A program made the translations under genes and the position numbers. Shown one piece after another: positions 27,935-36,790 of a DNA stretch of 59,365 bases. The stretch's first letter is position 1, and every line of letters starts with the position of its first letter. This DNA is from Tissierellales bacterium (GTDB lineage: Bacteria; Bacillota; Clostridia; Tissierellales; VENL01): contig JANQLB010000126.1 of the NCBI GenBank assembly GCA_028280805.1, positions 1 to 59,365 on the forward strand, written 5' to 3'. Under the pieces are notes generated by a model. It was not told where the DNA came from. It was given only the letters and a program-made list of their open reading frames with translations, and made no database searches.

Positions 27935-30709
27935 TTATCTTGTTTTTGTAAAAGGATTGATTTTATTTGCCATTATTTTGACTTTTCTAACTAATACTTT
28001 CTTAATAACAGCCTTTGGTAAATCTGCAATATCATAACCTTTAACATCATAAATTTTCTCAAGCTTAATCGCATCAAATTTACACTTAAGTGTACATGCT
28101 CCACATCCAACGCATAAGTATTCATCTATTTTAGTAGCACCACAATCTAGACATCTTGCTGTTTCCTTCTTAATCTGATCTTCTGTCAACATTCCTCTTA
28201 AATCTTTAAAAGTCGTTTTTGACACATTGCCATCTACATGATTAGTTCTTTGTCTTACAGTACCGTCATACCCTTGAGGTTCAGTCAGGTTATCTTTATC
28301 AAAAACCTTATAGGAATGTGTATCTCTACCAAATACTAATGACTGGCCTCTCTGAACAAATCTGTGAATGGAGACCGCGGCCTCTTTACCTAATGCTATG
28401 GCATCAATGGCGAACTTTGGACCACTAGCAACATCTCCGCCTGCAAAAATATCGGCTTTTGAGCTTTGAAGAGTCACATGATCAACTTCAATCGTGTTTC
28501 TATTGGTCAATTTTACAGCTTCACCTTCTAATAAATTTCCATATTTGAATGTTTGTCCTGCTGATAATAAAACGTAGTCACATTCAACTATCTTTTTATC
28601 TGCTTCATCAAACTGCGGATTGAATCTGCCATCTGCATCGAATACTAAAAGACAACGCTTAAATTCAACCCCTGTCACTTTACCGTTTTCTGTTATAATC
28701 CTTGTTGGTCCCCAGGAATTATTGATGTTTACATCTTCCGCTAATGCCTCTTCTACTTCTTCAGCATGTGCAGGCATATTCTCTCTTGTTTCTAAGCAGA
28801 AAATATCTGTTTGCACAACACTATTAAGTCTTACAGCAGATCTGGCAACATCAATGGCAACATTACCTCCACCGATGACTACTACTTTACCTTTTACGTT
28901 GGTTGGTTGAGATAAGTTAATCATTCTAAGGAAATCTACTCCGCTTAATACTTCATTGGCATCTTCCCCTTCTAAACCTAGTTTTCTGCCTGATTGTGCA
29001 CCGATAGCAACATAGAATGCATTAAAACCTTTATCTCTAAGTTCTTGGATTGGTACATCTTTTCCAACTTCAACACCTGTTTCAAACTTAACACCCATCT
29101 CCCTTATTATATCAATCTCTGCTTCAATAACATCTTTTTCAAGTCTGTAGGATGGTATTCCTAAAGTTAACATACCGCCCAGCTTATTTTCTTTTTCAAA
29201 TACGGTTACATCATACCCATAAATAGACAGATCATAAGCACATGTTAACCCTGAAGGTCCTCCGCCTATAATGGCAATCTTCTTGTCACTGTAATCATGC
29301 CTTTTTCTCGGTATGTAACGAACATCTTTGTTTAAATCCTGCTCTGCAATAAACTTCTTTATATCATCAACGGCTACAGCTTCATCAATATCACCACGTG
29401 TACAGTCCTCTTCACATAATCTTGGACAGACACGTCCACAAACTGCCGGAAATGGATTATGTTTTTTAATCAATTCTAAAGCTTCCGTATATCTTCCTTG
29501 AGAAGCCAGCTTAACATAACCCTGTACCGGAATGTGTGCAGGACAATTGGTAATACAAGGAGCTGTACCGGAGTCTATCGTATTTTTTCTATTAACTCTG
29601 TAATCACTGTTCCATTTATCTTCCTTCCACTCTGTATTTCTTGGTGTTATTTTAATCATCTTTTCATCAATTGGTTCTTTTGAACATAGTTTTTGTCCAA
29701 GTCTTAAAGCGTTTGTCGGGCAGACATCCACACACTCACCACAAGCAACACATTTAGATTCATCAACCGTTGATTTGTAATTGGACCTTACAATGTCATT
29801 ATTCACATATTCATTGGCAAGTCTCATAGCATAGCAGCCACATCCACAGCAGTTACAAATGGCGTGAGTGTGTCCGGGTTCATCCAGGTTTGGAATAGAA
29901 TGCATTAAACCATTGTCTTCTGCTTTTTTAATAATTTCAAAAGCCTCTTCTCTGGTGATTTCACGACCACGTCCTGTTTTTATGTAATACTCAGCTGCGT
30001 GATCTAATTGAATACACATATTTTCTTTTAAATGTCCGCAACCTTCTCCCATCTCTTCACGAGAGGTTCTACAAGAACAATCAGATACGGTGAAAACATC
30101 TGCTTCGTTTAAATGTTTTGACAATTCTTCATAAGAAGCTCTTCTTGAATTTCCATCAATAGATCTTTCAATAGGCAGTACACGCATTGGTCCTGAACCT
30201 ACAGGCATTATACCTGCTGCCATAGGTCCTCTTTTACTTCCGAAATAGTAGAAGGCTTCCGCTACTTCCGGATACTTAGCAACTATTTCTTTATTGTTAT
30301 TAATCATCTCTAAATGTCCCGGAACAAAGATGTCCTGCCAATACATATCTACTCCATCTATTGTATTAACAAAAGCAACTCCGGCCCAAGCAATATAATC
30401 CAATGCCTCTTTTACCTTTTCATATGGTTCTCCTGAAGTTTTTACAACATCTTCTGCACTGAGTTTTTCACGGAACTCTAGGTGCATTGCTATTTTAGCT
30501 TGATATTCATCAAGAATTGGAGCAAGTGCATAGTATTCAGGTCCAAATGGAATTGCTTCCCTTCCTGTTCCAGCCTTTGTTCTTCCGATCTTGTTTGCAA
30601 GATCCAATATTTCTTGCCTATACTCTCTTCCATCCACATCTGCCCAAGTTAAAGCAAAATTAAATCGTTCTGACTTGTTAAAATTTGTTTTTTCTTGTTT
30701 TTTTGTCAT
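27935..30709 (-). CDS. GltD-like FAD/NAD(P) oxidoreductase with multiple Fe-S clusters
   Basis: The 924-residue multidomain protein starts with an unfamiliar N-terminal domain (about 1-190). Cys-rich segments follow (CSCRT at 211, CNCCGCGCY at 285), then a ferredoxin motif (CVACGECVDVCP, 320-331). Next is a glutamate-synthase-small-subunit-type Fe-S domain (CITNCPAHIP at 385, CGRVCPRLCEEDC at 424). The FAD fold begins at 478 (IAIIGGGPSGLTCA) and an NAD(P) fold follows (VVVIGGGNVAIDVARSA). The C-terminal cluster has CLDCG and CVGCGACTLKC. It may bifurcate or shuttle electrons between NAD(P)H and ferredoxin; the substrate is unknown. It is 4 bp from hypB, so it is cotranscribed with a nickel-insertion GTPase, an unusual context. 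Confidence 0.8.
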   Translation of the reverse strand: MTKKQEKTNFNKSERFNFALTWADVDGREYRQEILDLANKIGRTKAGTGREAIPFGPEYYALAPILDEYQAKIAMHLEFREKLSAEDVVKTSGEPYEKVKEALDYIAWAGVAFVNTIDGVDMYWQDIFVPGHLEMINNNKEIVAKYPEVAEAFYYFGSKRGPMAAGIMPVGSGPMRVLPIERSIDGNSRRASYEELSKHLNEADVFTVSDCSCRTSREEMGEGCGHLKENMCIQLDHAAEYYIKTGRGREITREEAFEIIKKAEDNGLMHSIPNLDEPGHTHAICNCCGCGCYAMRLANEYVNNDIVRSNYKSTVDESKCVACGECVDVCPTNALRLGQKLCSKEPIDEKMIKITPRNTEWKEDKWNSDYRVNRKNTIDSGTAPCITNCPAHIPVQGYVKLASQGRYTEALELIKKHNPFPAVCGRVCPRLCEEDCTRGDIDEAVAVDDIKKFIAEQDLNKDVRYIPRKRHDYSDKKIAIIGGGPSGLTCAYDLSIYGYDVTVFEKENKLGGMLTLGIPSYRLEKDVIEAEIDIIREMGVKFETGVEVGKDVPIQELRDKGFNAFYVAIGAQSGRKLGLEGEDANEVLSGVDFLRMINLSQPTNVKGKVVVIGGGNVAIDVARSAVRLNSVVQTDIFCLETRENMPAHAEEVEEALAEDVNINNSWGPTRIITENGKVTGVEFKRCLLVFDADGRFNPQFDEADKKIVECDYVLLSAGQTFKYGNLLEGEAVKLTNRNTIEVDHVTLQSSKADIFAGGDVASGPKFAIDAIALGKEAAVSIHRFVQRGQSLVFGRDTHSYKVFDKDNLTEPQGYDGTVRQRTNHVDGNVSKTTFKDLRGMLTEDQIKKETARCLDCGATKIDEYLCVGCGACTLKCKFDAIKLEKIYDVKGYDIADLPKAVIKKVLVRKVKIMANKINPFTKTR

Positions 30710-30713
30710 TGCT

Positions 30714-31379
30714 TTACCCCCTTTTTCTTAATTGCTGTCTAATCCAATTTGTCCATTCTTTAACACCTTCTCCGGTTTTAGCCGAGATAGGAAAGATAAT
30801 AATATCTTTGTTTAGCTTTCTTACTCTTTCTTCAAGTAAATCTATTCTAAAATCAAAATGTTCGATAGCATCAATTTTGTTAACTATAAGTACATCCACT
30901 TTTCCAAATATCATAGGATATTTTAAAGGTTTATCATCACCTTCAGGAACACTTAATATGGCTACATTTTTCATTGCTCCTGTATCATATCCTGACGGAC
31001 ATATTAAATTGCCGATGTTTTCTAAAAAAACCAGATCCAATTCTTCTACACCTAATTCATCAATTCCTTGTTTTGTCATCGTAGCATCTAAATGACACAT
31101 CCCGTCAGTGTGCAGCTGGATAGCTTTTGCTCCTGCTTCTTGAACAGTTTTAGCATCAACATCAGAGTCAACATCTGCTTCCATAACACCAATTTTAAAT
31201 TCATCTTTTAAAGCTTTAATCGTACTCACAAGTGTCATTGTCTTTCCACTACCTGGTGATGACATGATATTAATAAGATAAGTCCCTTGTTTCTTTAATT
31301 CATCTCTTGTAGCTTCAGCAACTTTAGCATTATCTTCATGGATATTTTTCTTGATAGTAAAAACTTTTAATTTATTCAT
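30714..31379 (-). CDS. hypB: Hydrogenase nickel incorporation GTPase HypB
   Basis: The 221-residue SIMIBI GTPase has P-loop SSPGSGKT (41-47), metal-site C95-H96 in GMCHLD, C127 in NLICPSG, and the guanine motif NKID. The N-terminus has no His-rich stretch, so it is the insertion form without nickel storage. It works with HypA. It opens a minus-strand operon (hypB, oxidoreductase, hypA, membrane protein). A promoter candidate is at 31410-31438 and TGTTTACA motifs lie upstream. Confidence 0.92.
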   Translation of the reverse strand: MNKLKVFTIKKNIHEDNAKVAEATRDELKKQGTYLINIMSSPGSGKTMTLVSTIKALKDEFKIGVMEADVDSDVDAKTVQEAGAKAIQLHTDGMCHLDATMTKQGIDELGVEELDLVFLENIGNLICPSGYDTGAMKNVAILSVPEGDDKPLKYPMIFGKVDVLIVNKIDAIEHFDFRIDLLEERVRKLNKDIIIFPISAKTGEGVKEWTNWIRQQLRKRG

Positions 31380-31409
31380 TTTATACCTCCAACAACTGAT
31401 TATATCTTG

Positions 31410-31438
31410 ATTATAGCAAGAGAAAAACGTTTACACAA
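31410..31438 (-). promoter_or_regulatory. Promoter of the hypB operon
   Basis: On the minus strand, TTGTGT (31438-31433) and TATAAT (31415-31410) are 17 bp apart, about 31 bp before the hypB ATG. A GTTTACA motif on the opposite strand (31429-31435) overlaps the -35 region, a position suited to repression. Confidence 0.6.
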
Positions 31439-31589
31439 CAGAGATTTTCCTACGAATTTTTGAAGAAATTACTTTGCCAAAGTGTTTACAAGTTAAAAAT
31501 TATTGTAAATCTAAATAATTGTGCTGTTTTCAACATAATTATATATATAAACTGTAAACAGAAAGCCAAAGTAATTTTTTTTGTAAACA
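31429..31589. promoter_or_regulatory. Four TGTTTACA-type motifs and a 24-bp inverted repeat
   Basis: GTTTACA occurs at 31429-31435, TGTTTACA at 31483-31490, and its complement TGTAAACA at 31553-31560 and 31582-31589. Positions 31467-31490 and 31553-31576 form a larger inverted repeat (AATTACTTTG...GTTTACA arms, about 18 of 24 matching) with a 62-bp gap. The left arm also contains the palindrome ACTTTGCCAAAGT. This lies in the divergent region between hypB and the plus-strand pair, so one factor could control both. The 31380-31717 stretch contains no gene. Confidence 0.55.
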
Positions 31590-31633
31590 GCATTTGATAC
31601 TCGTATTTTTATATATAGTTATTTTTTTTACTA

Positions 31634-31662
31634 TTGAAAGAACTCACTTAGAATGATAAAAT
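31634..31662 (+). promoter_or_regulatory. Promoter of the transposase-like gene
   Basis: TTGAAA (31634-31639) and TAAAAT (31657-31662) are 17 bp apart, about 55 bp upstream of the start codon at 31718. Confidence 0.6.
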
Positions 31663-31717
31663 GTAACTGTATATTTTATCTACAAAGATATTTAATTCTT
31701 AAATCATGGTGATTTTT

Positions 31718-32704
31718 ATGCACAAAAACCTTAAGTTTAATATCATATTAGAAGGACAAATAAACAGTGTAAGTGAGACTTGTCGAAAATATAACATTTC
31801 AAGGACTATTTATTATCGTTGGTTAAAAAGATATAAAGCTTTAGGTATCGAAGGTCTAGACGATACTAAGAAAGATTTTGTCCCTAAAAATAAAACAAGC
31901 ATTGAGATAGAAAATGCATTGTTTAATCTTATCAAGATATACCCTCATTATGGACCTAAATCAATTAAGTACTTGTTAGAAGAAATAGGATATAAAATAA
32001 GTGAATCAGCAGTTTTTAATATCATGAAAAGACATAATCTTACAAATAAGGAAAATAGAATTAGATTCGCGAAAAAGAAAGAGAATAATATTACTAACGT
32101 TCTTCCTCCTTTAAGTGAACTAAACAGCGGAGAATGCTGGATATCATGGGTGGCAGATTACGGAGAATTTAAAAGTATAGGTAACATATATGAATATTCT
32201 ATCTTTGATTTTAAGAGTAGAATAGCGTGTTCAAGGCTGTATCATGATGTTTCATATAGTAATCTTGAAAATCTGTTAACTGCAGTAGCTATTCCAATAG
32301 CACAAACGCTGAACTTTACTGCAAAGTATTTATGCTTTTTTCAAGATTCAAAAATCATAAAAAAAACTGAAAATATCTTTAACTCAAAAATTAGTAAAAT
32401 ACTTCAGGATAATGGAATTGATGTAAAAATACATATTCTTAAATCAAATGATACCTTTACTAATATCAATAATTTAAGAAAACAATATACAGAGGGTTGT
32501 CTATCTTTTCTAATGCCTTTAATCTATAAAGGTATGTCATTTAACGAGCTTAAAATCCAGTTTCAAAAATACATTAGAGCATATAATATAAACCATAAAA
32601 TAACATTTGAGAACGAGATATGTTCTCCTATCGAATACCATAGTATATTAACCAATAATGACCTTATCTTGCCTTTATGGGCATATATTGATAGGCAGTA
32701 CTGA
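31718..32704 (+). CDS. IS481/IS3-like transposase homologue, probably domesticated
   Basis: The 328-residue protein has an N-terminal helix-turn-helix (SVSETCRKYNISRTIYYRWLKRYKALG), a second HTH-like region (YPHYGPKSIKYLLEEIGYKIS), then an RNase-H-like integrase core. The first Asp is in WVADYGEF and the second probably in FQDSKI. The usual third acidic residue (DN..E) is not recognisable in TNINNLRKQY, so catalysis is doubtful. No terminal inverted repeats flank the gene. It has its own promoter and is 10 bp from the next gene, suggesting a regulator derived from a transposase. The start at 31718 follows GGTGAT; an ATG at 31706 is the alternative. Confidence 0.6.
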   Translation: MHKNLKFNIILEGQINSVSETCRKYNISRTIYYRWLKRYKALGIEGLDDTKKDFVPKNKTSIEIENALFNLIKIYPHYGPKSIKYLLEEIGYKISESAVFNIMKRHNLTNKENRIRFAKKKENNITNVLPPLSELNSGECWISWVADYGEFKSIGNIYEYSIFDFKSRIACSRLYHDVSYSNLENLLTAVAIPIAQTLNFTAKYLCFFQDSKIIKKTENIFNSKISKILQDNGIDVKIHILKSNDTFTNINNLRKQYTEGCLSFLMPLIYKGMSFNELKIQFQKYIRAYNINHKITFENEICSPIEYHSILTNNDLILPLWAYIDRQY

Positions 32705-32714
32705 AGGGGATTTT

Positions 32715-33932
32715 ATGAAATTAGCAATTATTGGAGCAGGTTTTAGCGGAATGCTTGCAGCATATTTATTGAATAAAAAAGGAATAGATGTTACGGTTTA
32801 TGAAAAACAGGAATGCATAGGTGGTCATTGTAGAACATTTGCAAGTAAAGACATATGCTTTGAACTTGGAACAGTTTTTTCTTTCGCCAAACAAATTAAA
32901 GAGCTGTTAATCGAACTACAAGTTGACTATACTGAACGTTTTACCTACAGAAACTTTTTGAATAAAAATTTTAATAATGTTGAACAAATGTCAAGAGAAA
33001 ATGTAATTTTACTAATGGATGAACTAGCTAAACTTAAAGTGATTTTGGAAAAATACTCTATATCACTTCAAACTGTTGACTATGGATATGTTCACGAAGA
33101 ATTATTGATGCCACTATGCAAATTTCTCAGAAAACATGATCTGAGAATTATCTGTAAAGTCATTGCACCTCACCTTTCCTCTTATGGATTTGGAAATATA
33201 TGCAGTATACAGGCTTACTATGCATTTAAGATATTTAGTATAGATATAATATACTCTTTTATTCGTGGAGATAAGCTTTTGTTTATTAACAAAGGTACTT
33301 CTGAACTCATTAGAAAACTTAGTCAAAACATATCGGATATAAGATATTCTATGGAAGTTAATAATGTAGAGGTTATAGGTGATAAAGTAAAAGTTGAAAC
33401 TACATTTGATTCTCACTATTATGACAAAGTGCTTATTACTGCAAAACTTCCACGAGACGTCATTAAGGATGATTTATATAATCAATTAATGAAGAAAATT
33501 GATACAAATCCATTTGTCACATGTGCATATGAAATTAGCAACAAAAACCTAGTAACTACATATTATAAAGCTCATCTAGGTAAAAAAGGTAAAATACAGT
33601 TTTTCCATACTTTTAAACAAAATAACAGAACCATACTTACTGCCTATGCGTATGGAACTATCCATAAGGGTTTAATCGATGGAATAACACATGATATTCA
33701 AAAATCAGCAATCGATGTAAAACATTTAATAACAGCTAAGCAATGGTATATATTTCCACATTTGAAAAAGGATAATCTAACACAGAATTTTTATAAGGAT
33801 ATAAATGAAAGACAGAAGGTTAGTAATATTTTCTTAATCGGTTCATTATTAACTGAGCCTGCAATAGATAATTTATATCAATCAGTCAAGAATTCTGTAA
33901 ATGAAATATTAAAGAGATATAATACTAAATGA
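32715..33932 (+). CDS. FAD-dependent amine-oxidase/phytoene-desaturase-like oxidoreductase
   Basis: The 405-residue flavoprotein has an N-terminal Rossmann dinucleotide fold (AIIGAGFSGMLAAYLL, GxGxxG at 7-12), then VYEKQECIGGHCRT, typical of the NAD_binding_8 amine-oxidase superfamily. The C-terminal IFLIGSLLTEPAIDNLYQS segment is the FAD-closing part. The substrate cannot be predicted. The ATG at 32715 behind AAGGGGA is chosen because the upstream extension overlaps the transposase-like gene. The two genes form an operon-like pair. Confidence 0.72.
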   Translation: MKLAIIGAGFSGMLAAYLLNKKGIDVTVYEKQECIGGHCRTFASKDICFELGTVFSFAKQIKELLIELQVDYTERFTYRNFLNKNFNNVEQMSRENVILLMDELAKLKVILEKYSISLQTVDYGYVHEELLMPLCKFLRKHDLRIICKVIAPHLSSYGFGNICSIQAYYAFKIFSIDIIYSFIRGDKLLFINKGTSELIRKLSQNISDIRYSMEVNNVEVIGDKVKVETTFDSHYYDKVLITAKLPRDVIKDDLYNQLMKKIDTNPFVTCAYEISNKNLVTTYYKAHLGKKGKIQFFHTFKQNNRTILTAYAYGTIHKGLIDGITHDIQKSAIDVKHLITAKQWYIFPHLKKDNLTQNFYKDINERQKVSNIFLIGSLLTEPAIDNLYQSVKNSVNEILKRYNTK

Positions 33933-34312
33933 TAACAGCTTAACATAGTTGTGATATACTCACCTTTCAGTGAGTCGTTCCAGTTATGAAAGAATAGTTA
34001 TCTATGTTACAATTTATGGAATACACTTAGTTTTAAAATATTTAATGTATAAAAAGAAAAAAACGTAGAAGCTTTAAATCCTGTATAATTGTAACTCGAT
34101 TATTACTGATCTTAGGATTTATTTGACTTTACAATAATTTTTACAGATTGATGGGAGCTTTGCAATATCATAAATTTATGCTATTGCAAAGCTCCTTTTT
34201 AAAAATTGCAAAAGGCACAGTTTGAACTGAACCTATTAATCTATCTAACAAAAAATCTCCCTGTAACACACCTCAAGAGAATTGCTCTTGCTGATTAAAT
34301 TATCTTTTAATT
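33933..34312. other. Intergenic stretch with short palindromes
   Basis: I see no gene here. It contains ACTCAC-CTTTCA-GTGAGT (about 33958-33975), a TAACATAG/CTATGTTA pair around it, the strong terminator at 34154-34200 and a small CAAGAG/CTCTTG hairpin near 34273-34290. Confidence 0.5.
34154..34200 (+). terminator. Strong plus-strand terminator
   Basis: GGAGCTTTGCAATA pairs with TATTGCAAAGCTCC, and the inner CATAAATTTATG is also self-complementary, giving a nearly continuous 42-nt hairpin followed by TTTTT. It lies about 220 bp after the FAD oxidoreductase gene and is the likely end of that transcript. Confidence 0.8.
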
Positions 34313-34453
34313 CTAATATCCCAGCTTATAATACTGATTAATAAGCTGATCAAGCTCAACACTTAACTTATAAATATCATCATAGCAGGTACCATCTACT
34401 ATATACTTATTAAGCTTGTCCCTTAGATTAACAATTTTTTCATTAAGTTTCAT
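34313..34453 (-). CDS. Spo0E-like aspartyl-phosphate phosphatase
   Basis: A 46-codon gene starts with ATG at 34453 behind AAGGTGGG and ends in TAG. The peptide starts MKLNEKIVNLRDKLN and contains the LSVELDQLINQYY signature of Spo0E/YnzD-type phosphatases (an S-x-E-L-D core in the second helix of a two-helix hairpin). Such proteins dephosphorylate Spo0A~P and restrain sporulation. The length and heptad-like leucine pattern fit the family. It is monocistronic, with no clear terminator. Confidence 0.85.
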   Translation of the reverse strand: MKLNEKIVNLRDKLNKYIVDGTCYDDIYKLSVELDQLINQYYKLGY

Positions 34454-34629
34454 ATTAATCCCACCTTTTTTAGAGGTGAATAAATCTTATAATAAAAATA
34501 TCTACGAGGTCAAAGACATCATAAGGCGTTTTACACTAATTTACCTTATTTTACATAAAGTATCTTGCTTTTTTGTCGTTTATTAGACAATTTCACCTAT
34601 GTTTTGTTTTTTATTTTATTATACTTCCT

Positions 34630-35385
34630 TTATTCTACATTATTGCTGCCATCTAGTAAATAATTCTTTCTTCTAATGTAAAATAATATTACTACCCCTA
34701 CTATTAATACAATACTAATTATCTGAGCTACTCTCATAGGTCCTACCATAAGACTGTCAGTACGTAACCCTTCTATAAAAAATCTCGCAAATGAATATAA
34801 AGCTACATATAATAAAAATACTTCACCTCTAACCTTTACTCTATTTTTTCTATACCAGAGTAAAAAGAAAAATACCAAAAAATTCCATAAAGATTCATAT
34901 AGAAAAGTTGGATGATACTTAACTCCATCTATCATTAATCCCCAAGGTAAATCAGTTTCTACGCCATGAGCTTCTTGGTTTATAAAATTACCCCATCTAC
35001 CTATAGCTTGACCTAATATAATGCTAGGTGCACATATATCTGCCATTTTCCAGAAACTTAATTTTTTTATTCTTGTAAAAATTAAAGCCACTATAACTGC
35101 CGCAATTATTCCCCCGTGAATAGCTAAGCCTCCGCCTCTAATATCAACAATTCTCCATAAACTATCTCGATATTCTTCCCATTTAAATATTACATAATAT
35201 ATCCTTGATCCTATAATAGCAGCAGGAATAGCAAAAATAAGTAAATCAATTATGTATTCTTCATTAAATCCAATTCTTTTTGCTTCTCTTAACGCTAAAA
35301 TTGCTCCAATTAACATTCCTAATGCTATAATAATTCCGTACCATCTAACAGCCAGACCAAATATTTCAAATGCTACTGGATTCAT
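34630..35385 (-). CDS. lgt: Prolipoprotein diacylglyceryl transferase Lgt
   Basis: The 251-residue protein has about seven TM helices. Lgt signatures are RWYGIIIALG, a GGLAIHGGI motif and GQAIGRWGNFINQEAHG, with the catalytic Arg and His. It attaches diacylglycerol to lipobox cysteines, and two predicted lipoproteins (the YhcN-like protein and PstS) lie downstream in this window. GGAGG precedes the ATG. A hairpin separates it from the upstream M16 peptidase gene. Confidence 0.95.
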   Translation of the reverse strand: MNPVAFEIFGLAVRWYGIIIALGMLIGAILALREAKRIGFNEEYIIDLLIFAIPAAIIGSRIYYVIFKWEEYRDSLWRIVDIRGGGLAIHGGIIAAVIVALIFTRIKKLSFWKMADICAPSIILGQAIGRWGNFINQEAHGVETDLPWGLMIDGVKYHPTFLYESLWNFLVFFFLLWYRKNRVKVRGEVFLLYVALYSFARFFIEGLRTDSLMVGPMRVAQIISIVLIVGVVILFYIRRKNYLLDGSNNVE

Positions 35386-35411
35386 TGTAGAACCTCCTTT
35401 TGAGAAAAATT

Positions 35412-35434
35412 AACTACTAGATTTGCTAGTAGTT
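35412..35434 (-). terminator. Terminator between the yfmH-type gene and lgt
   Basis: AACTACTAG/CTAGTAGTT with a 5-nt loop is flanked by T-rich tracts on both strands (AATTTTT on the minus side). It lies about 50 bp past the stop of the M16 peptidase gene. Confidence 0.7.
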
Positions 35435-35485
35435 GTTTTTTTACCTACATTAAAATTATATTTTTATAAAACTTGAATGTCAACA

Positions 35486-36775
35486 CTACTTAGGTAAAAT
35501 AAGTGATAAAGTATAGTTATCTAATGTGAGATGCTGATTAAATCTATCTTCTAAGTCCTCAAAATTAATACTTTCCATAATATCTAAATAATTTAAGATA
35601 CAAGAGTTGTTAAAATAATGTGCTACAAAAGAGTTAGCTATAAACTCAATTGAGTTAAATTCCATTACATGCTGACCAATTGTTTTCTTTTTTATTCGAT
35701 TAAAGCTATCTTTTGATAGCCCAACGTGTTTTTGTTCCTCTATATAATCTAAAACTTTATTTAAGAAAATCTCAGGTTTCTCTGAATCTCCACTCATAAT
35801 TGTATAACCATAGTCTTTATGAGCTACAAACTGACATCCAAAAGAGTTATTAATCAAACCTTCTTCATACATCTTTTTATAAAACTCTGTACTCTCTCCA
35901 AATAGCATCTCAAGTAAAATTTTTGTTGAAATTTCCTTATATATAAGTTTGTCGCCATCAAATCCAATATCTAAATCCTTAAATCCTATATTAAACATAG
36001 GGGTAGCCACTGATAAATGTTCCTCTACTCTTTTTTTATTAATACTATTAGGTTCATCATCATATTCTCTCTTGATACTTCCTTCATAAATTTTTATATC
36101 TTTGGGTTGATTTTTCTTAACTACATCTATTGCTTTTTGGAAATCTATGTCTCCTATCATAAATAAAATCATATTCTTGGGATTATAAAAGGTATTGTAG
36201 CATTTATAAAGATCATCTTTATTAATTTTATTAATACTTTCAATGGTTCCTGCAATATCTATTTTTACTGGATGATTTTGATACATACCATCTAGGCAGT
36301 TAAAAAAAACTTTCCATTCTGGTGAATCATCATACATACGAATTTCCTGTTCTATTATTCCCTTTTCCTTGTTAACATTATCTTCAGTGAAATAAGGGGT
36401 TTGAACAAAGCTTACTAATAGGTCTAGATTTTCATAAAACCTATCGGTACAAGAAAATAGATATGAAGTTTGATTAAAGTTTGTAAATGCATTAACATAA
36501 GAACCTAACTGAGAGAATTTATTAAATATATTCTCTTCTGGGTCTTCAAAAAGCTTATGTTCTAAGAAATGAGCTATTCCCTCAGGAAATTCGCTGAAAT
36601 CACTCTCTCCAATAGGTACAAATTTATTATCATTAGATCCATAATTAGCTGAATAAATTGCATGTTTCTTTAAGTAATTTTTTTTAGGCATATAAAATAT
36701 CTTTAATCCATTATCTAGCTCTTTAAAATAAATTTCTTCATTAAGTTTATCACTAACCACTTTATCCTCTAACAT
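35486..36775 (-). CDS. yfmH: M16-family peptidase, YfmH type
   Basis: The 429-residue pitrilysin-family protein has the inverted zinc motif HFLEH (in EGIAHFLEHKLFE) and the downstream glutamate region (KEKGIIEQEIRMYDD), so it should be catalytically competent. It is paired with an inactive homologue directly upstream. Bacillus YfmH and YfmF are linked to 5-aminopentanol modification of elongation factor P. AGGAGG precedes the ATG, 15 bp after the partner's stop. Confidence 0.82.
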   Translation of the reverse strand: MLEDKVVSDKLNEEIYFKELDNGLKIFYMPKKNYLKKHAIYSANYGSNDNKFVPIGESDFSEFPEGIAHFLEHKLFEDPEENIFNKFSQLGSYVNAFTNFNQTSYLFSCTDRFYENLDLLVSFVQTPYFTEDNVNKEKGIIEQEIRMYDDSPEWKVFFNCLDGMYQNHPVKIDIAGTIESINKINKDDLYKCYNTFYNPKNMILFMIGDIDFQKAIDVVKKNQPKDIKIYEGSIKREYDDEPNSINKKRVEEHLSVATPMFNIGFKDLDIGFDGDKLIYKEISTKILLEMLFGESTEFYKKMYEEGLINNSFGCQFVAHKDYGYTIMSGDSEKPEIFLNKVLDYIEEQKHVGLSKDSFNRIKKKTIGQHVMEFNSIEFIANSFVAHYFNNSCILNYLDIMESINFEDLEDRFNQHLTLDNYTLSLILPK

Positions 36776-36790
36776 TAGAACTCCTCCTAT

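Noticed and set aside
28620..28910. Open frame on the plus strand within the oxidoreductase gene
   Set aside because: It lies wholly inside a well-supported gene on the other strand, has biased Ser/Thr/Leu composition typical of an antisense frame, and no ribosome site.
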